DNA of 64,000 nt, from NCBI GenBank assembly GCA_026874595.1, contig CM049320.1, positions 5,769,464 to 5,833,463 on the forward strand. Reading direction: 5' to 3'. Below the pieces are notes generated by a model, which made no database searches, was not told where the DNA came from, and worked only from the letters and a program-made list of their open reading frames with translations. Source of the DNA: Sipunculus nudus (taxonomy: Eukaryota; Annelida; Sipuncula; Golfingiida; Sipunculidae). Below, one piece after another: positions 37,441 to 50,061 of this stretch; within the stretch, counting starts at the first letter, position 1, and every line of letters begins with the position of its first letter. A program made the position numbers and the translations under genes.

Positions 37441-38779
37441 TGAAAAAGGGCTAGTACACAAATGTCTCTTTTATCACATCTGCAATAGTTTAGAGCGATA
37501 ACTTTGGTTTATGTACATCCGTTGTCTGTTTGGTTTCCAATTCTAGTAAAGCTGAACATTATGACTCTGTTAAATTCATCAATTGACTTTAAATCAGATG
37601 ACTGGTACTATATTTCATGCTTAATAAAAGGTGTTTATGAAGATAATCTGATCGTTATGCATCCACAATTTTTTTAAACATCATTCACTTAAAAGAGCCG
37701 TGGTGTAAAAATAAGCACAGAGATGTGCCACTCCACATGAAAACCAATGACGCCCAGTAAAGATGGTTGAGGTGTGATCAAACTATAAGAAGGAAAAATT
37801 TCACAATTTTTCAATGACCACCCAAGGATCGGCTGCATTATATAAATTCTAGCCAATATAATATTTTTGTATGAATTTTTATTGTTTTATAGTGTAACGG
37901 CCCTGTAAAGGAAATATCTTATTTATCGACGATATCAATATTTTACAATACCATATTTAAAATAATTGAATTTTTTTTACATTCAATACTTATTTTTTAT
38001 AGTAAAAACCACAATTTTTTTTAATAACAAATATTTTTTTCAAATGATTACTCAAGGATTATGCCTTTTATACAAGCATACATCAACTTATGTCAATTTT
38101 AAAGGTCAGTGAAAAACTATCTGGATTTATTCATCAGCGTTACATTTACTTAGCACATACACTTATCTGTTGTGAATTGTGCCAAAACCTCATCAGCTTG
38201 TGTAAAGCCGAAGTTGCTGGAATAATAAGAGAAGTAATCTCTAAGCAATAACAAAACACTGAACGAATCATTTCTACAATTTATTTTATAGTCCAGTATA
38301 ATAAGGAAACCTCGATATTAACACGGTTTATGTAGTTTATTACAATTCGCTTTGATATTCTGATTTCTCAAACATATATCATGAAACCACTGCTGCAATA
38401 AAATGCGAAACATTCAGCTTACGTTTTGCGTGTGCATAGCAGGAAGGTTGCGTTTGTGAGAAATACACTCCGAATGTTTTTGTAACAGGTAATTTTGAAA
38501 GAAAACAAGCACTAGTGTGAGGTGTTAAGATGAATGAGCCTTGGTGTTCTTGTTTCATCACATTGTTCTAGATCTCATTGTTCTTGTTCATTAAAAGACA
38601 AAATGTATGTTAAAATGTCTAAGCTGGTGGAAATTTATTATAATATAACTATTTAAAACGACCCATTTTTTAGAAGAATACCATCTGCTGGCTTTTAAAG
38701 TGCAACTGTCCTGGTACTTTACTCGGTGAAATAAAAGACATATTTCCATTTCGTACAACACTAAGCACTGACATGATTC

Positions 38780-39010
38780 ACTGAAATGTAACATGTTTGT
38801 TTCATTTGCGGTATTGACTGCAACATGCGGGCATAAGCCAAAAAGCTTCACCTTTTTGTTGTATGATTTAAACTCTCGTGATTTCAACAGCTACCTCAAT
38901 GTCCTGGCTCGTTAACCGTGTTTACAAGTGATTTAATAATATAAACATGAATGGAGGCAAAAGGCCGTTGCTGCAGCTTCAAGACTTTATGAATGTTAAC
39001 GTCATTTGAT
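38780..39010 (+). repeat. Upstream module of lipocalin C
   Basis: ATGTAACATGTTTGTTTCATTTGCG, ACATGCGGGCATAAGCC, TTGTTGTATGATTTAAACTC, TCCTGGCTCGTTAACCGTG and AACGTCATTTGATCACGAA appear in order. The A counterpart lies at 13960-14215. The distance to the start codon is about 0.8-0.9 kb in A, B and C. Confidence 0.65.
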
Positions 39011-39602
39011 CACGAAAGCTGGGTATCATGTAACTCTATAGATTAATTATTTTATAATTTCTGCACGATTAACCTTAATAATTGTTTTTCTTGTGAACGG
39101 TTTTAATTTCTTCACATTGGTAAATTTAACAAAGCTTCGAATTTCATATCATTTATTAATAGCAATTTGTATTTGTTAATTAAATATCGGTTTTGAAACT
39201 CACATTTATTAATATCACATTTCGGCGGACAGAATTTATATATATGGTGCATGAATAACTTACAACATGTTCTGTAGGTACGTAAGAAATTGGGGCGGGG
39301 GAATGTTAAAACGACGATCCATCTGCAGAAAGAATTTGATACAACAAAAAATGTGCAGTTTTTTTGTTCCCGTGGATTTATCCATGTCAATTAATTCTTC
39401 ATTGTGATAAAAAAATTGATATTCACAAACTGGAATATCAAAATGATTACTTTTCATTTGGAAAAAAATCCTTGATATAAATGCTTTTTTTTCTGGATCA
39501 GCTAAGATTCAATTACAGGTGCATTTGCCCTTATAAATTGAGCAATTTAGATGTAATTATATACACTATGAACAATGTAAAATTATCAACGTTAAGAATT
39601 GT

Positions 39603-39711
39603 TGACGTCACATGGCCTTTCACCTGTCTTTACAGCCACCTGTCACTCATTCCTTATATTTGGATTAGACCACGCCTTCCTCATATGACGTGAACGACCG
39701 GTCTATAAAAG
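39603..39711 (+). promoter_or_regulatory. Proximal promoter of lipocalin C
   Basis: Contains a palindromic CRE-like TGACGTCA at 39603-39610, TGACGTG at 39686-39692 and TATAAAAG at 39704-39711, with the ATG at 39799. TGACGTCA is shared with B; TGACGTG and TATAAAAG are shared with A. Binding of CREB/ATF-type factors is inferred from the motif alone. Confidence 0.55.
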
Positions 39712-39798
39712 AACTTCCGGATAGCAGGTAGTTGGATCTGCTCAGTTTGTGTAAACCACTAGCTTCAGAGTTAATACTCAACCACGACATTGCTCATC

Positions 39799-42700
39799 AT
39801 GACTGGAGGAAGAAAAGTACTTTGGTTGGCCGTGGTTCTCTTAGGCTACATCAACCGCCCTACCTCAGGTAACTTTTGAATTTTTATGAAAGGGAAAGTA
39901 ATTATCAAATGTATACTGTTAGAATAGAATAATTAGAAATGAATCAGGAATTATGATTCTTTGGCAACCATTTTAATGATCTCATTTTCCGATTGACTTT
40001 TTAAAAGTTTTAGTTGAGGTAAATCCTCCATTTATTCTAAGTATTTGGATCCACAGACTTCCATTTCGGTTCATGGCAACACAAAAGGACGGTAGCTCTT
40101 CTCTCATGACATCCTATTTATTCTGGTCTCAACCAGACCGCTTGTCTAACGGCAGGTCCTAGGTGTGTAATCAACGATATAACATGGGCCATTACACTGA
40201 TGAATATCATCAGACCTGCATAACCTTCAGTGCAGCCTGAGTAGGATCATATGTGTACTGCACCAGTTGATCACGTATAAATTATCATTCTGAAACTGTT
40301 AATTTAGTGATTTGACCAATATAAGATATCGCAACTTTAATTTCTAGAAGATGTTGAAGCATATGTTGAGGAATTACAAGCGCAGTCAAAAGATAATAAC
40401 TTAAGAGGCCTGTAAAGTGTCAAAATTATAATTATTGGCATCATTACATACTATTCTCGTATCTGTCTGTGAAGATAGAGCTTCTTGCCCTCTTATTATA
40501 TTTGGTGTATAGATGTAAACGACAATATGGATAATATGTTCCTACATACTTTTCTATCGCCAGCTTTGTATCCCTTATGTTGAGATATACTAGTTGAATC
40601 TGGGATCAATTTATTAGCTCCTATGACCAATATAATGTTTTCTAGTTTATATTTAGGAATGTTGAAGTAAAACTATTTGTGTGTCCTTTTGAATGTAATT
40701 CCAGTCCCAAAAGGTAAGCTTGGATGCTTTTATTGTTTAAAAAGCCTGATGCTGTCCAATGTCATACGGGTCGCTAAACGGATTTCATGATAATTTCGTT
40801 AAGCACGCTTGCTAATAAGATGCTTCCCAGATCAACTCTGTTTTTTATGTAAACATTCCCCATACGAATTTCTTGAATCAGTAAAACATGTAAAAGTTTA
40901 AAACCTCATAGGAATCTGGCGCAGTTTGTTATACAGATCCAGATTTTAATTTTTAGAATTTGCGATACATTTATATGAAATGTCTGCATAATTATTTCAA
41001 TTTACCATACATGAAGAAATATTTCTTTACCAGCCAGGTATCTCTATGCAAGCTGGTGAGCAAGCATTGTTGTATTAAAATGTCTGATTATTGTATTCAA
41101 CTGATATCGTCTCTTCCACTCGCAGCTGGCACTTGTGTCACCAATAATGTTCCCCTGGATGAAGACTTTGATGAAGACAAGGTCTGCATGAAATTTTTCT
41201 ACACGCAACAACGATTAACATATAATGATAATTCAAATATACTTACACTGTTATACATTTGTTCCCGTTATTTCATGACCTTGGATATTTTGTGTTTAAA
41301 AAAAAAACGATTAATATTAATTTCTGAAGTTTGGTGTGTATTCAACAACAAAAAACTGAAAAAAAATTATTTCACCCATAGATATCCAGACTTTAAAATT
41401 GATTGAGACTTTATATATAACATATATTTTCCCTATATGTTCGATCAGAAATATTTATATAATTCTTCATACTGCTTAAGATATATATCATGAACTACGG
41501 ACACAGTTACAATTTTGCTTATAATCAACTTTTATAAGCTGATCGGCCAATGGGTCAGCTGGCGTTATTACCAGAACTTCAAACCTGCTGAATATGACTT
41601 TATCATCACAGTCAACAGAATCGGAGGCAACCTCTATTACAAAGAGTCGTACACGTGAGTATATTATGATGTTTATTATCTAGGATCATATGAGGAAAAG
41701 TAATCCAAATCGTCAATCATAAAGTTTCCTTTTATATGAGGTATGTCCAAGCATTTACACATTTATAGGAACTGCTTTTTTATCCACATTTAATTTATAG
41801 CTAATTTTTATATCTGATTTGATATTTTTCACATTATTTTGTGCAGCTTTCTAAATTAACATTATTGGTAGGAACGTTCAGGGAATTGTACAATGAATAA
41901 TACAGTATATATATATATATAAAGATATATATACATATTTGTGTGTGTTAGGGTGTTGGTTTGGATGTATATTTGTGAATGGTCTATAGTGTACACTGAG
42001 AATGACACATATGAAATCTTTTGCTTTCAGAAATAACGGTGACACTCCATGCGTTCTAGGTTTACCAAACTTGTTGGCACCGGGCAGTGATGAAGGAACA
42101 TACCTTGTGGGCGGGAGTAAGTGTGCATTATATATAAGATCGTCATTATTAGACTACAGAATTTATAGTCCTGTAAGAAATATAAACATAATGTGACAAT
42201 AAAAAAATGTGAGATACATGTTCAACTTATTATACTAGATGATGTATGCCGGGATCTAATATTCAGCAATACAGTTTTATAATTTATAATAATAAGTAGT
42301 GAGTTTTCGTTCAGGTGATCATCTAAAAATTTTTGAACCAAGTACTGATTATATTTTGTTATTTGTTTTTAAAGGTAAGCCAAAACATAGAAGTACTATG
42401 TCTTTTATTAATTGGATGAATTTTGTAATATCCTTTAATTACTATAATGATGAGAGCGATATGAGAGGACATTTATACTTAATACAGTGAAATAAATGTT
42501 GCCTATAACTGCAGAACCAAAGTCAACACCGATTAAATGAAGACTGAGAAGACGAGCTATATACGTGTAAACATACAAAAATATTAGCGGTTAAATTGTG
42601 ACATTAAATGTGATTGTGACATTGAACAAAATTACCAGCCTAATTTGTTATCACCAAATCATCAGCAATTGCAGATACAGTGTATTGAAAAGCTGAGTTC

Positions 42701-43473
42701 CTTGCGTTGAGCCAAAACTACATCAAGAAATTTGATTTGGTGGTAAATAATGAATCGTATGAACTTTCCTGTTTCCTGATTTTGAAAATTTGTGAAAAAA
42801 CAGACCGAGCAAAATTGTTTACAGCAAACATATAATATCAAAGTAGATAGGTGAAGTATTAAGGAGATATAGACTAAACGTGGAATCCAGAAACAGCGTT
42901 AATGATATGAATTAACTTTACTTTCAGCTGTCCAAATTCGCTTCCTGAAAGTGACCGATGAGTACTTTGTGGTCTTCCAGTGTTTCACCGAGTCAAACGG
43001 TGAATGCAAGGATTATGCTGCTAATATCGCGTATAAGGCCGGTTTACGGGATAATGTTGACTTGGATGACATTGAGTCGGAGTACATTGGTGATGCTTGT
43101 GCTGATCGGCAGACGTATGCCGAAAATATCGGAGAGGGTAAGTTCCACAGTTATTCTTACCTTTACACGCACTTCGTATCTTCTGTGCTTAAGTGCCATA
43201 AGCATTTATCAAGATTACAACTGCAAACCTAATTATCCGGTTAACATTATAGAATACATATATTTTATCATTAGTTCAAATAAATTTCACATACGGACGG
43301 AAGAAACTGGTCTCACTTTTCGTCAAACAACGGCGTATTGGTTTCAACTCTTACATTCCTCCATAACCACTTTTGCCTCCTACCAAGGATTATGTAACCT
43401 AATATAACGTATGTCCATTATGCTAAAGTATGGATTTCTTGTTTCAGATTGCCTTGCAATGACGTTAGGATAG
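39799..43473 (+). CDS. Secreted lipocalin, copy C (six exons, 187 aa)
   Basis: Exons: 39799-39868, 41126-41181, 41539-41654, 42031-42116, 42928-43137 and 43448-43473. Splice phases equal those of copy A, and the total is 564 nt. The signal peptide is near-identical (MTGGRKVLWLAVVLLGYINR). G-x-W is kept in LIGQWVSWRYYQNF, the TDY motif in FLKVTDEYFVVFQCF, and all six mature Cys are present. One base change after DCLA (TAG stop in A, ATG here) extends the C-terminus to DCLAMTLG. The exon 3 acceptor is TTTATAAG rather than TTTATCAG, weaker but usable. Differences from A are mainly amino-acid substitutions at surface-type positions (for example NNVPLDED, NRIGGN, NGECKDY), consistent with a recent duplicate. 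Ligand unknown. Confidence 0.85.
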
Positions 43474-44560
43474 CGACGTGGAAACAAACCCTCTCACCTG
43501 CAAACGTGTAGAGAGAGAAATTAGAAAAAGCAGACATACCACATATAAATTTTTGTTTAGTCACCAAAAAAATATGATCTAAATAAAAACTTAAGGAAGA
43601 CAATAATTGAACCAATGTTGTCATTAATAATAACTTTGGGTTACAAAAATTTTACATAAAATTAATTATAAGAATACTTATTTCACAAACATGTTATAAT
43701 GCATAATATTTCCTGTGTTGTGGTTAACTTGTATTTCCGTTTTTCAAAATTCTGCGTCATTGGATATTTTCATGAATAAAAAGGTATTGATGCAATATCA
43801 TGTTTTCATTATTTTATCAACCGGTGGTTCTTGAAAGTGAATGGCTAGATAAAAGGCATTCCTTAGACCTTCCAATAACAACAATACCAAGCAAGAAAAT
43901 AAATTTTAGCACTTATGTTACACCTTCACATTAAATACAAATCACAATGGGCAAAATGTCCAGGGTCCTGAAAAAAATATGCAGGTCCTAAAGATCACTC
44001 CAAGGTTTTCTTGAAAACAACCTTAGAGAACTCGGGAAAGCATCAGAGATTCACTAAACTATATTAATAATGGCTTTTGAATTATTTCCCTACCCGTGTG
44101 TGTAAATTTTAGAATTCGAAAGCCAGGCGAAGTACCATCATAAGTCCTAAGGTTACCGTTATCTTAACAATATAGATAACGTCAACAATACTCCAAAGAC
44201 CTATCATTCAATGAGATTTTCAAAATACCTTTACATAAGTTAACAGGCAAAGGCTATTATACTGTGGCTTATGAATTTGTCACTCTAATGCATATACATT
44301 AAGTCTAATGGGTGGCATATGTTGGGTAAGCAGTAATTAAATTTGGCCTAACATAAATACTTGGATAGAACTAAAAGTTTATCATGGCATGATAGGTTTT
44401 CTTATTCAGCAACTAAGGGACTTGAGATGACAGTGATATTTACCATAGACATATATATATATATATATATATATGATAACTCCTACTGTAACCAGGTTCC
44501 AGTTTAATAGATAGTTGTAATCCTAATGCTAATAGGTATCTATTACCTCTCGCCCGTTTC

Positions 44561-44668
44561 TTAGCATTGAAGATCATGATTATATCCTGAAAGAGCCGTC
44601 ACACAAATTACGTCGATCCCGCCACGTTTCCCTTCTGTGATATAAACATATTTGCCTATATCGGTATG
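44561..44668 (-). pseudogene. Family 2 exon, copy C, splice sites lost
   Basis: The minus-strand frame HTDIGKYVYITEGKRGGIDV then ICVTALSGYNHDLQC is homologous to the exon at 19966-20069. The donor ATG/GTAAGA of copy A reads TGCTAAGA here (giving a stop), and the AG before the exon is CT. The duplicon breakpoint lies just beyond. Confidence 0.45.
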
Positions 44669-44819
44669 AGGCTTGACAGTAGCTACAAATTGTACCGCTT
44701 GACACCAACATTTGTTGTATTCATGCTGCACAAGAAATATGTTCCCAAACGTATTTAAACAATTCTGTTCAAGCATCCGTGAAGTAGACACACACCGTAT
44801 CAAGCTGTACCGCTTGTGT

Positions 44820-45250
44820 CAAGTGGTACTATTTTATCATGCTTAACAGCATTCTTTTGTTAGCCTTTTTACTGCTGACGTATTTGTGTAGCGTTTATTA
44901 GGATTGGTGATCGGCTTTAATCATAACGGACGAATCGGGAATATCCTCATGGAAACAGCATGCACGTAAGAAAACAAAAAGATTTATAGAGGAATTAAAC
45001 AAATCATCAATACAAACACAATCCGAAATTAAAACAACAATCTCCGGTCAATTAGACAAGTATATGCACCGATTCTAATGACGATGAAATACTTCTGGTT
45101 GCAAACATGGAAACCACTCTGACATCAGGCGTCTGAACAAGACCGGCGTCTATTAAAGACCGGCGTTTATTTTTCTAGAACATTGTTTTGCCCAAACGAC
45201 TAAATATGGCAGGCGAATATTTAAAGCCCCGCGTCTGAACCAGGAAATAC
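44820..45250. other. Unassigned stretch with repeated GACCGGCGT motif
   Basis: GACCGGCGTCTATTAAAGA and GACCGGCGTTTATTTTT occur side by side near 45140-45170, with CCCGCGTCTGAACC following. Such GC-rich motifs suggest part of a DNA transposon, but no transposase or terminal repeats can be read. Confidence 0.25.
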
Positions 45251-45640
45251 GTTAACACTATTACAGCGTCTTCTCTTTGCACTCTATGCATTGAACCACC
45301 AAAGGTTCTTTTATATATCGTTTACATATTACCTATAAATCCTTCATTTAAGTAACATAAATGTTGAGACTTATGTTACAAAGATAAAAATCCGTGGCTT
45401 ACAACATACAGGTCAGTGTGCATTTTTATAAGAGTTTTTTTGTGTGGAGGTAACCGCTTCAGCTATTTTATGATATCGGCTTGAGGCTATGTGATGGGGC
45501 GAAACAATGTTTGCTATGATAGCATAATAATAAACACGAGTAATTGTGGCAATTTTTCTCGGCCAGATCAATTCTCGTAAAAGGACGCCAAAACGTTTGA
45601 GTAAGAAGGGCAGATTTGAAATCTTGTATTATAAATTATA
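45250..45640 (+). repeat. Dispersed repeat of about 0.38 kb, copy 1
   Basis: Matches the reverse complement of 54765-55105: CTTTGC.CTCTATGC.TTGAACCA, CATATTACCT.TA, GGCTTGAGGCTATGTGATGGGGCGAAACAAT and AGACGCCAAA.. in the same order. The second copy lies in the segment unique to the longer copy of the 34/52 kb block. Element class unknown. Confidence 0.55.
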
Positions 45641-45759
45641 AATTGAACTATATTTTAATATTTAAGACACATGAACATATTATTTAAAACATATCTTTCA
45701 TAATATAAACCTCATAATGGATTACACATTATCTAATACCTCTTTCTCTCTTTCGTCCC

Positions 45760-45760
<1 letters not shown>

Positions 45761-45828
<68 letters not shown>

Positions 45829-45832
45829 CGAA
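45761..45832. repeat. Compound (TC)n(TA)n(TG)n microsatellite
   Basis: Three dinucleotide tracts follow one another: about 19 bp TC, 40 bp TA and 10 bp TG. Confidence 0.95.
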
Positions 45833-46291
45833 TATAACTGCCATAAAAATTTAGTACAAGCAGCACTTGAATATCATTAGTCGTGTCTATTTTTTATCAT
45901 TAATAATAAGTTATAAAGTTATTAAACTTTTAATCATTAATAATATGTTTAAAAGTTTGATCAAAATTTCTTCTGACGACTAACCCTTTATACACTAATA
46001 CCGGCTGTCAGTTGCATCAATTTATTTAAGAATAAAAACAGAAGATGTTGTTTATCTACAAAGATGCTGGAAATATCATGTCCTCTATTTGAGCATACAT
46101 GTGCAGGGAATGACGTCATGGAATGGGAAATTTGGCGAGAACATCCGTTATCGAGAATATTCGTAAAATATCAGGCTTGTCAGGTCTAATTGTGCACATC
46201 ATTTGCTATAGAACAATTTCCTAAACCACATTGAATACATCTTACAATAACAAACATTGTTGATATGTAAGTTTCATACAATGTTGAATTA

Positions 46292-46513
46292 TCAGGACGC
46301 TTCTTTACGTCCCACGGTTTTCCTCATGTTGCTTAGGATTTTGTCAATGAACTGTTCAACAGTGTCAAATCTTAATCGCTGTTCCTTTTTCCAAACAAAG
46401 AACACTTCCCTCACGTGGCCAGTACTAGCTGACCCACTGCATCTGCGTCCGAATGCCCTTCTCCGAAATTTGCTTTTATTTCTTTTCCTTATGAAGCGTA
46501 TTGCTAACTCTAT
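46292..46513 (-). other. Open frame of about 73 codons without a start, unrecognised
   Basis: Minus-strand stop-to-stop frame reading KFRRRAFGRRCSGSASTGHV, then REVFFVWKKEQRLRFDTVEQ, then FIDKILSNMRKTVGRKEAS and TGA. Composition is basic and mixed, unlike neighbouring translations, and resembles a piece of a transposase or a retrocopied gene. No family is recognised and no splice signals bracket it convincingly. Confidence 0.3.
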
Positions 46514-47459
46514 TCATATATATATTACAAAATGCAGAGAACAATCGTTTTCAAATAGCAGTGCTATTTAACTGATAAAGAATTACTATTTTATTGAAAA
46601 ACAGGTGGCAATATCAAAAGGAAAAATTTAAAACATGATATGATTTGGACGAGATTTACAATTATTTTGGGTTCAAAATTTAATATAATTTTGGAATTTT
46701 ATATTTCATCTGACAAATGTGGTCAGATTTAGTTTCCTTTATTGATGAATACCATTTCTTACATAAGTACTTGGGCATTCTTTACTTGATATACTCAGTA
46801 TTATGCATTTTTTCTTTATATTATAAGTATGTTAAAAATTAGCTTAAAATTTTTAATTAGGCATATTTGTAAAAATGCAATATCAAGTTCTTGTTCTGAA
46901 ACGGATAAAGGTAAGGCCCAGTTTGCAATAAATAAGCATACCATAGAAATGTAATATTCGATGTTTATCCATATAATTTTTCACATCTATTTTGTTAATT
47001 TTATGACAAACAAATAACGACTTTAATCAGTGTCACCTCTTGTCCCGCTAACAAAAATAAATATGCACACTTAAAAAAAAAATTAGACGCATTTCTTGGT
47101 TCGAAAGTTGTTCATTCTGAGACGCAGTTATTCCCATTCTATAATAACTTTCTTTACTGTAGCCAAATTAATCTGTAATATTACACATATTGCTCCATTT
47201 TACAATTATCTGACAAAAAAGACCTTAAACTCTTACGACTTTTTAGAGCAAATTCACAGCAAATCCAACAAAGCGGAAGACGCTTTTATCTTATTGACAT
47301 TTCTCCATTTCCATGTTTTCTGTTTTGTGCCTGAGAAATGTCATTCTCTACCACGTGAATTTATGTATTATATTATGCTTTTATTCGTTAAGGTTAAACA
47401 AACAGTGCAAAAGCTGTCACTGCAGTTTTCACTCCCCTGGCTTAATATCTAGAATTTGT

Positions 47460-49275
47460 TATGGAAAACAGATCCCAGAACCACATCCAGATAAAGATCT
47501 CTTTACCTAGTGTAATTACTAATAAGCGAATGGCTCATCAGTTTAGAAAAAATCTAAATAATTGTATGGGATAAGTTTGTTTAAAAATAATATAAACAAT
47601 TATGCTGCTACTAATAATAATAAAATAATGATAACAATGATATCCTATTTTTGCACTTTGAATCATAAAGAAAAAGATCAATATTCAGATTGGCCTAAGC
47701 AAAAAACAGTGAATGTTTCATTACATGACAAGAAGCATTTAACCTTATTAATATATATCCACGAAACAATGTAACAGAATAAAAAATTATGTACACAAAG
47801 TTATTTAATATATTTAAGAAATATATAGATCCTGCTGATCAAGTATTTCTATGGAAGACCTCAATATTATGGTCAAGGTAAAATTAGATATAAAAAGTGA
47901 CACTGCAGACATTAGGAAAAGGGCAGTGGGAACTTTTTGCAGATAGGACACCATTTGTATAGATATTTTTAGCTTCAGGTCTACTAATCAGAAAAGCTGC
48001 AAATGGAGGATTAAAAATTAACCATTTGTAGTAAGATCAGTAAGAAGAAACATATAACCACAAAGCACGGGACTGTATTATTAGTTAAAAAAACAGATTG
48101 TATTCTGAACCCGAAGAAATATAAAAATGGCTAAAATATATTACAAAACAAATCAGCTACAGTAGAATTAAAGCAAATGTCCGAAAAAAAGTTGTCAATG
48201 CAAAAGCAATCTTATTTACCATTATATTAATTAGAAGTAAATAAAACATAGTAGAAGATAGGCAGAAAATAAAAAAAATGACCCTACTTATCAAAACGGA
48301 ATTCAGAAACAATTGATACCATAATCACAACAGACGATTATTATAATACTTTAAGAACATTATTTTCTAGGGATAACACCACAAGTAATGATGGGATACC
48401 TCTAGACTTTTAATGTTGGTGTTGTCATATTTTGGTTCTGCAGTTGTAGATTCGTTTAACACATTAATGCAAAAAAATCCTATCCGCATCACAAATGCAA
48501 GTAGTATTGATTGATAAGAAATAGGGTCATCAATGAAGAACTGTCAACCGATATCGCTATTACCAGAAACTCTCACTTATAATGAAAAATATTGTAAAAC
48601 GTATAATAAAAAAGAGTAGAAATTTATGTACAGTGAACGTATACAACAGTAAATATAAAATTTCTATTAAATATTCTCAATTTAATATGAGTAAATGATA
48701 TCCTCGGAATTTTATTAATTGCAGATATTGAAAGAGCTTTCAATTCTTTAGACCAGGATTTCATGTGTTGTTTTTTTCAATAAATACAATTATACTACAT
48801 CGTTACAAACGCTCTATAAAAGATGAAAATTTATCTTTAAATAGTGAGGTGACTTCTGGATATCTTAAAGTGGAATAAAGGGTCCGCCCAGGAGATCCAC
48901 TGTCATAATATTTATCCGTGATTGCGATCAAATAATGGCGGAAAATATAAGACTAATAAAGTAATCAAGGACTTACAAATTAATAACTTATTTAACTTGG
49001 TACAGTTCAAACAGCACAAGTTCTAAAGTAGGCAAAACAAGTTTTACATACAATACAGGAATTTGGTACCTACAATGGTTTAAAAATTAAGTGATGGTTA
49101 TGGATTGACCGGAATAGGAACTGTTTGCAAAAGCGATTTGGTTTTAAATGGCTGGTATAGACTATGAAAGAATGTACCTTCCTTATGATAAAAGCAACAC
49201 TATAGTTAAAAGTTGTTCATGAACACCAAACGCTTTTTTACAGAGAGCTATATTAAATAGATTTATCTTCATTTC
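47460..49275 (+). mobile_element. Decayed L1-type LINE ORF2 relic, copy 2
   Basis: Collinear with 6855-9038. Readable pieces include IADIERAFNSLDQDFMCC near 48725 and TSGYLKVE, stop, RVRPGDPLS near 48855-48900. Both copies share the TAA that follows GGAGATCCACTGT.A and the TAG in GTAGAAGATAGGCAGAAAAT. Shared disabling changes indicate duplication of an already dead element, or spread of a defective master copy. Confidence 0.65.
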
Positions 49276-49542
49276 AGTTAATAATAGAGAAAGAAGTAGA
49301 AGAGTCAGTTAAAATCCTGCAACTCAAATGCCTTATCTGAACAATGGCTTACCTTTAAGTATTTTAAGTTCATTTAATGAACTTTGGGCTTTTCCAGCAT
49401 ACAATGGTCTTCATGATGAATCTATGACGGATTTATATCATTGCTTATTTTTAAGCTGTTAATAAACACAGTCCATGCATCATGTTGACAAACAGAACAA
49501 ATGTAACTGAAAGTAATTTGCTGCTGGAAGTTTAAAGATTAT

Positions 49543-49612
49543 TGGACAGCTGAGTGGTAAAACGCTCGGTCTTCTCCGCTGGCGGCCCGGGTTCGATTCC
49601 CGGCGTGGTTAT
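49543..49612 (+). mobile_element. tRNA-like sequence, probable SINE head
   Basis: GGACAGCTGAGTGGTAAAAC matches an A-box/D-arm (AGC...GCT stem) and CCGGGTTCGATTCCCGG is a perfect T-arm with a B-box. The anticodon arm is GGTCTTCTCCGCTG. The 5' and 3' ends (TTGGACA versus CGTGGTT) do not pair as an acceptor stem. A polymerase III-derived SINE head is more likely than a working tRNA. Confidence 0.55.
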
Positions 49613-50061
49613 GTAAGTGGGTTGTAGTGAACCTTAAAACACTAATACGTGTTTTTTTTTTATTCTACTGAAGAGGTAAAAGCTTTGTTGTCTAAAATAG
49701 ATATTTCGTGCAGAGACATCACAATTAATATTAAGTACATTTACAGATCTGCATGGAGACTTGGAATCTTTATATGTTATATATATAAGCAGTATATGTA
49801 CACAGAGAAAAGTTTCAAAGTGCTTTGTGTCAAACACACATGTGTTTACGGTAGTGCACCAAACTACCTTGCTTAGCTTGTGCGGGCATACCAGCCATCA
49901 CGTAGTTTATGGTCTAGTGACCAGCATTTTCTGGGTCATCCTGCTTCTCGTACAAGAACATAAGGTGATCGTTCTTTACAGTGGCTGTGCCGAAAATATG
50001 GGTCGAGTTAACCTTAGAACCCCGCATGTGTTATCATTATAATGGTTAAAAGACAAGTAAA

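Larger units (their letters stand above)
37448..44660 (+). repeat. Lipocalin duplicon C (right arm of the inverted repeat)
   Basis: Inverted relative to B and direct relative to A. The far upstream part (37448-38600) pairs only with B (32700-33873), for example ATCCGTTGTCTGTTTGGTTTCC. The 3' part from about 43850 to 44660 pairs only with A (19300-20070). Confidence 0.72.

Noticed and set aside
40960-41406. 148-codon plus-strand open frame
   Set aside because: It runs through intron 1, exon 2 and intron 2 of lipocalin C. Only the 56-nt exon 41126-41181 is conserved as coding sequence.
42958-43407. 149-codon plus-strand open frame
   Set aside because: It is an alternative-frame shadow of lipocalin C exon 5; copies A and B have the same shadow. 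The real frame is LKVTDEYFVVFQC.
49543-49612. Functional tRNA gene
   Set aside because: D- and T-arms are good but the acceptor stem does not pair, so a SINE head or tRNA pseudogene is more likely.
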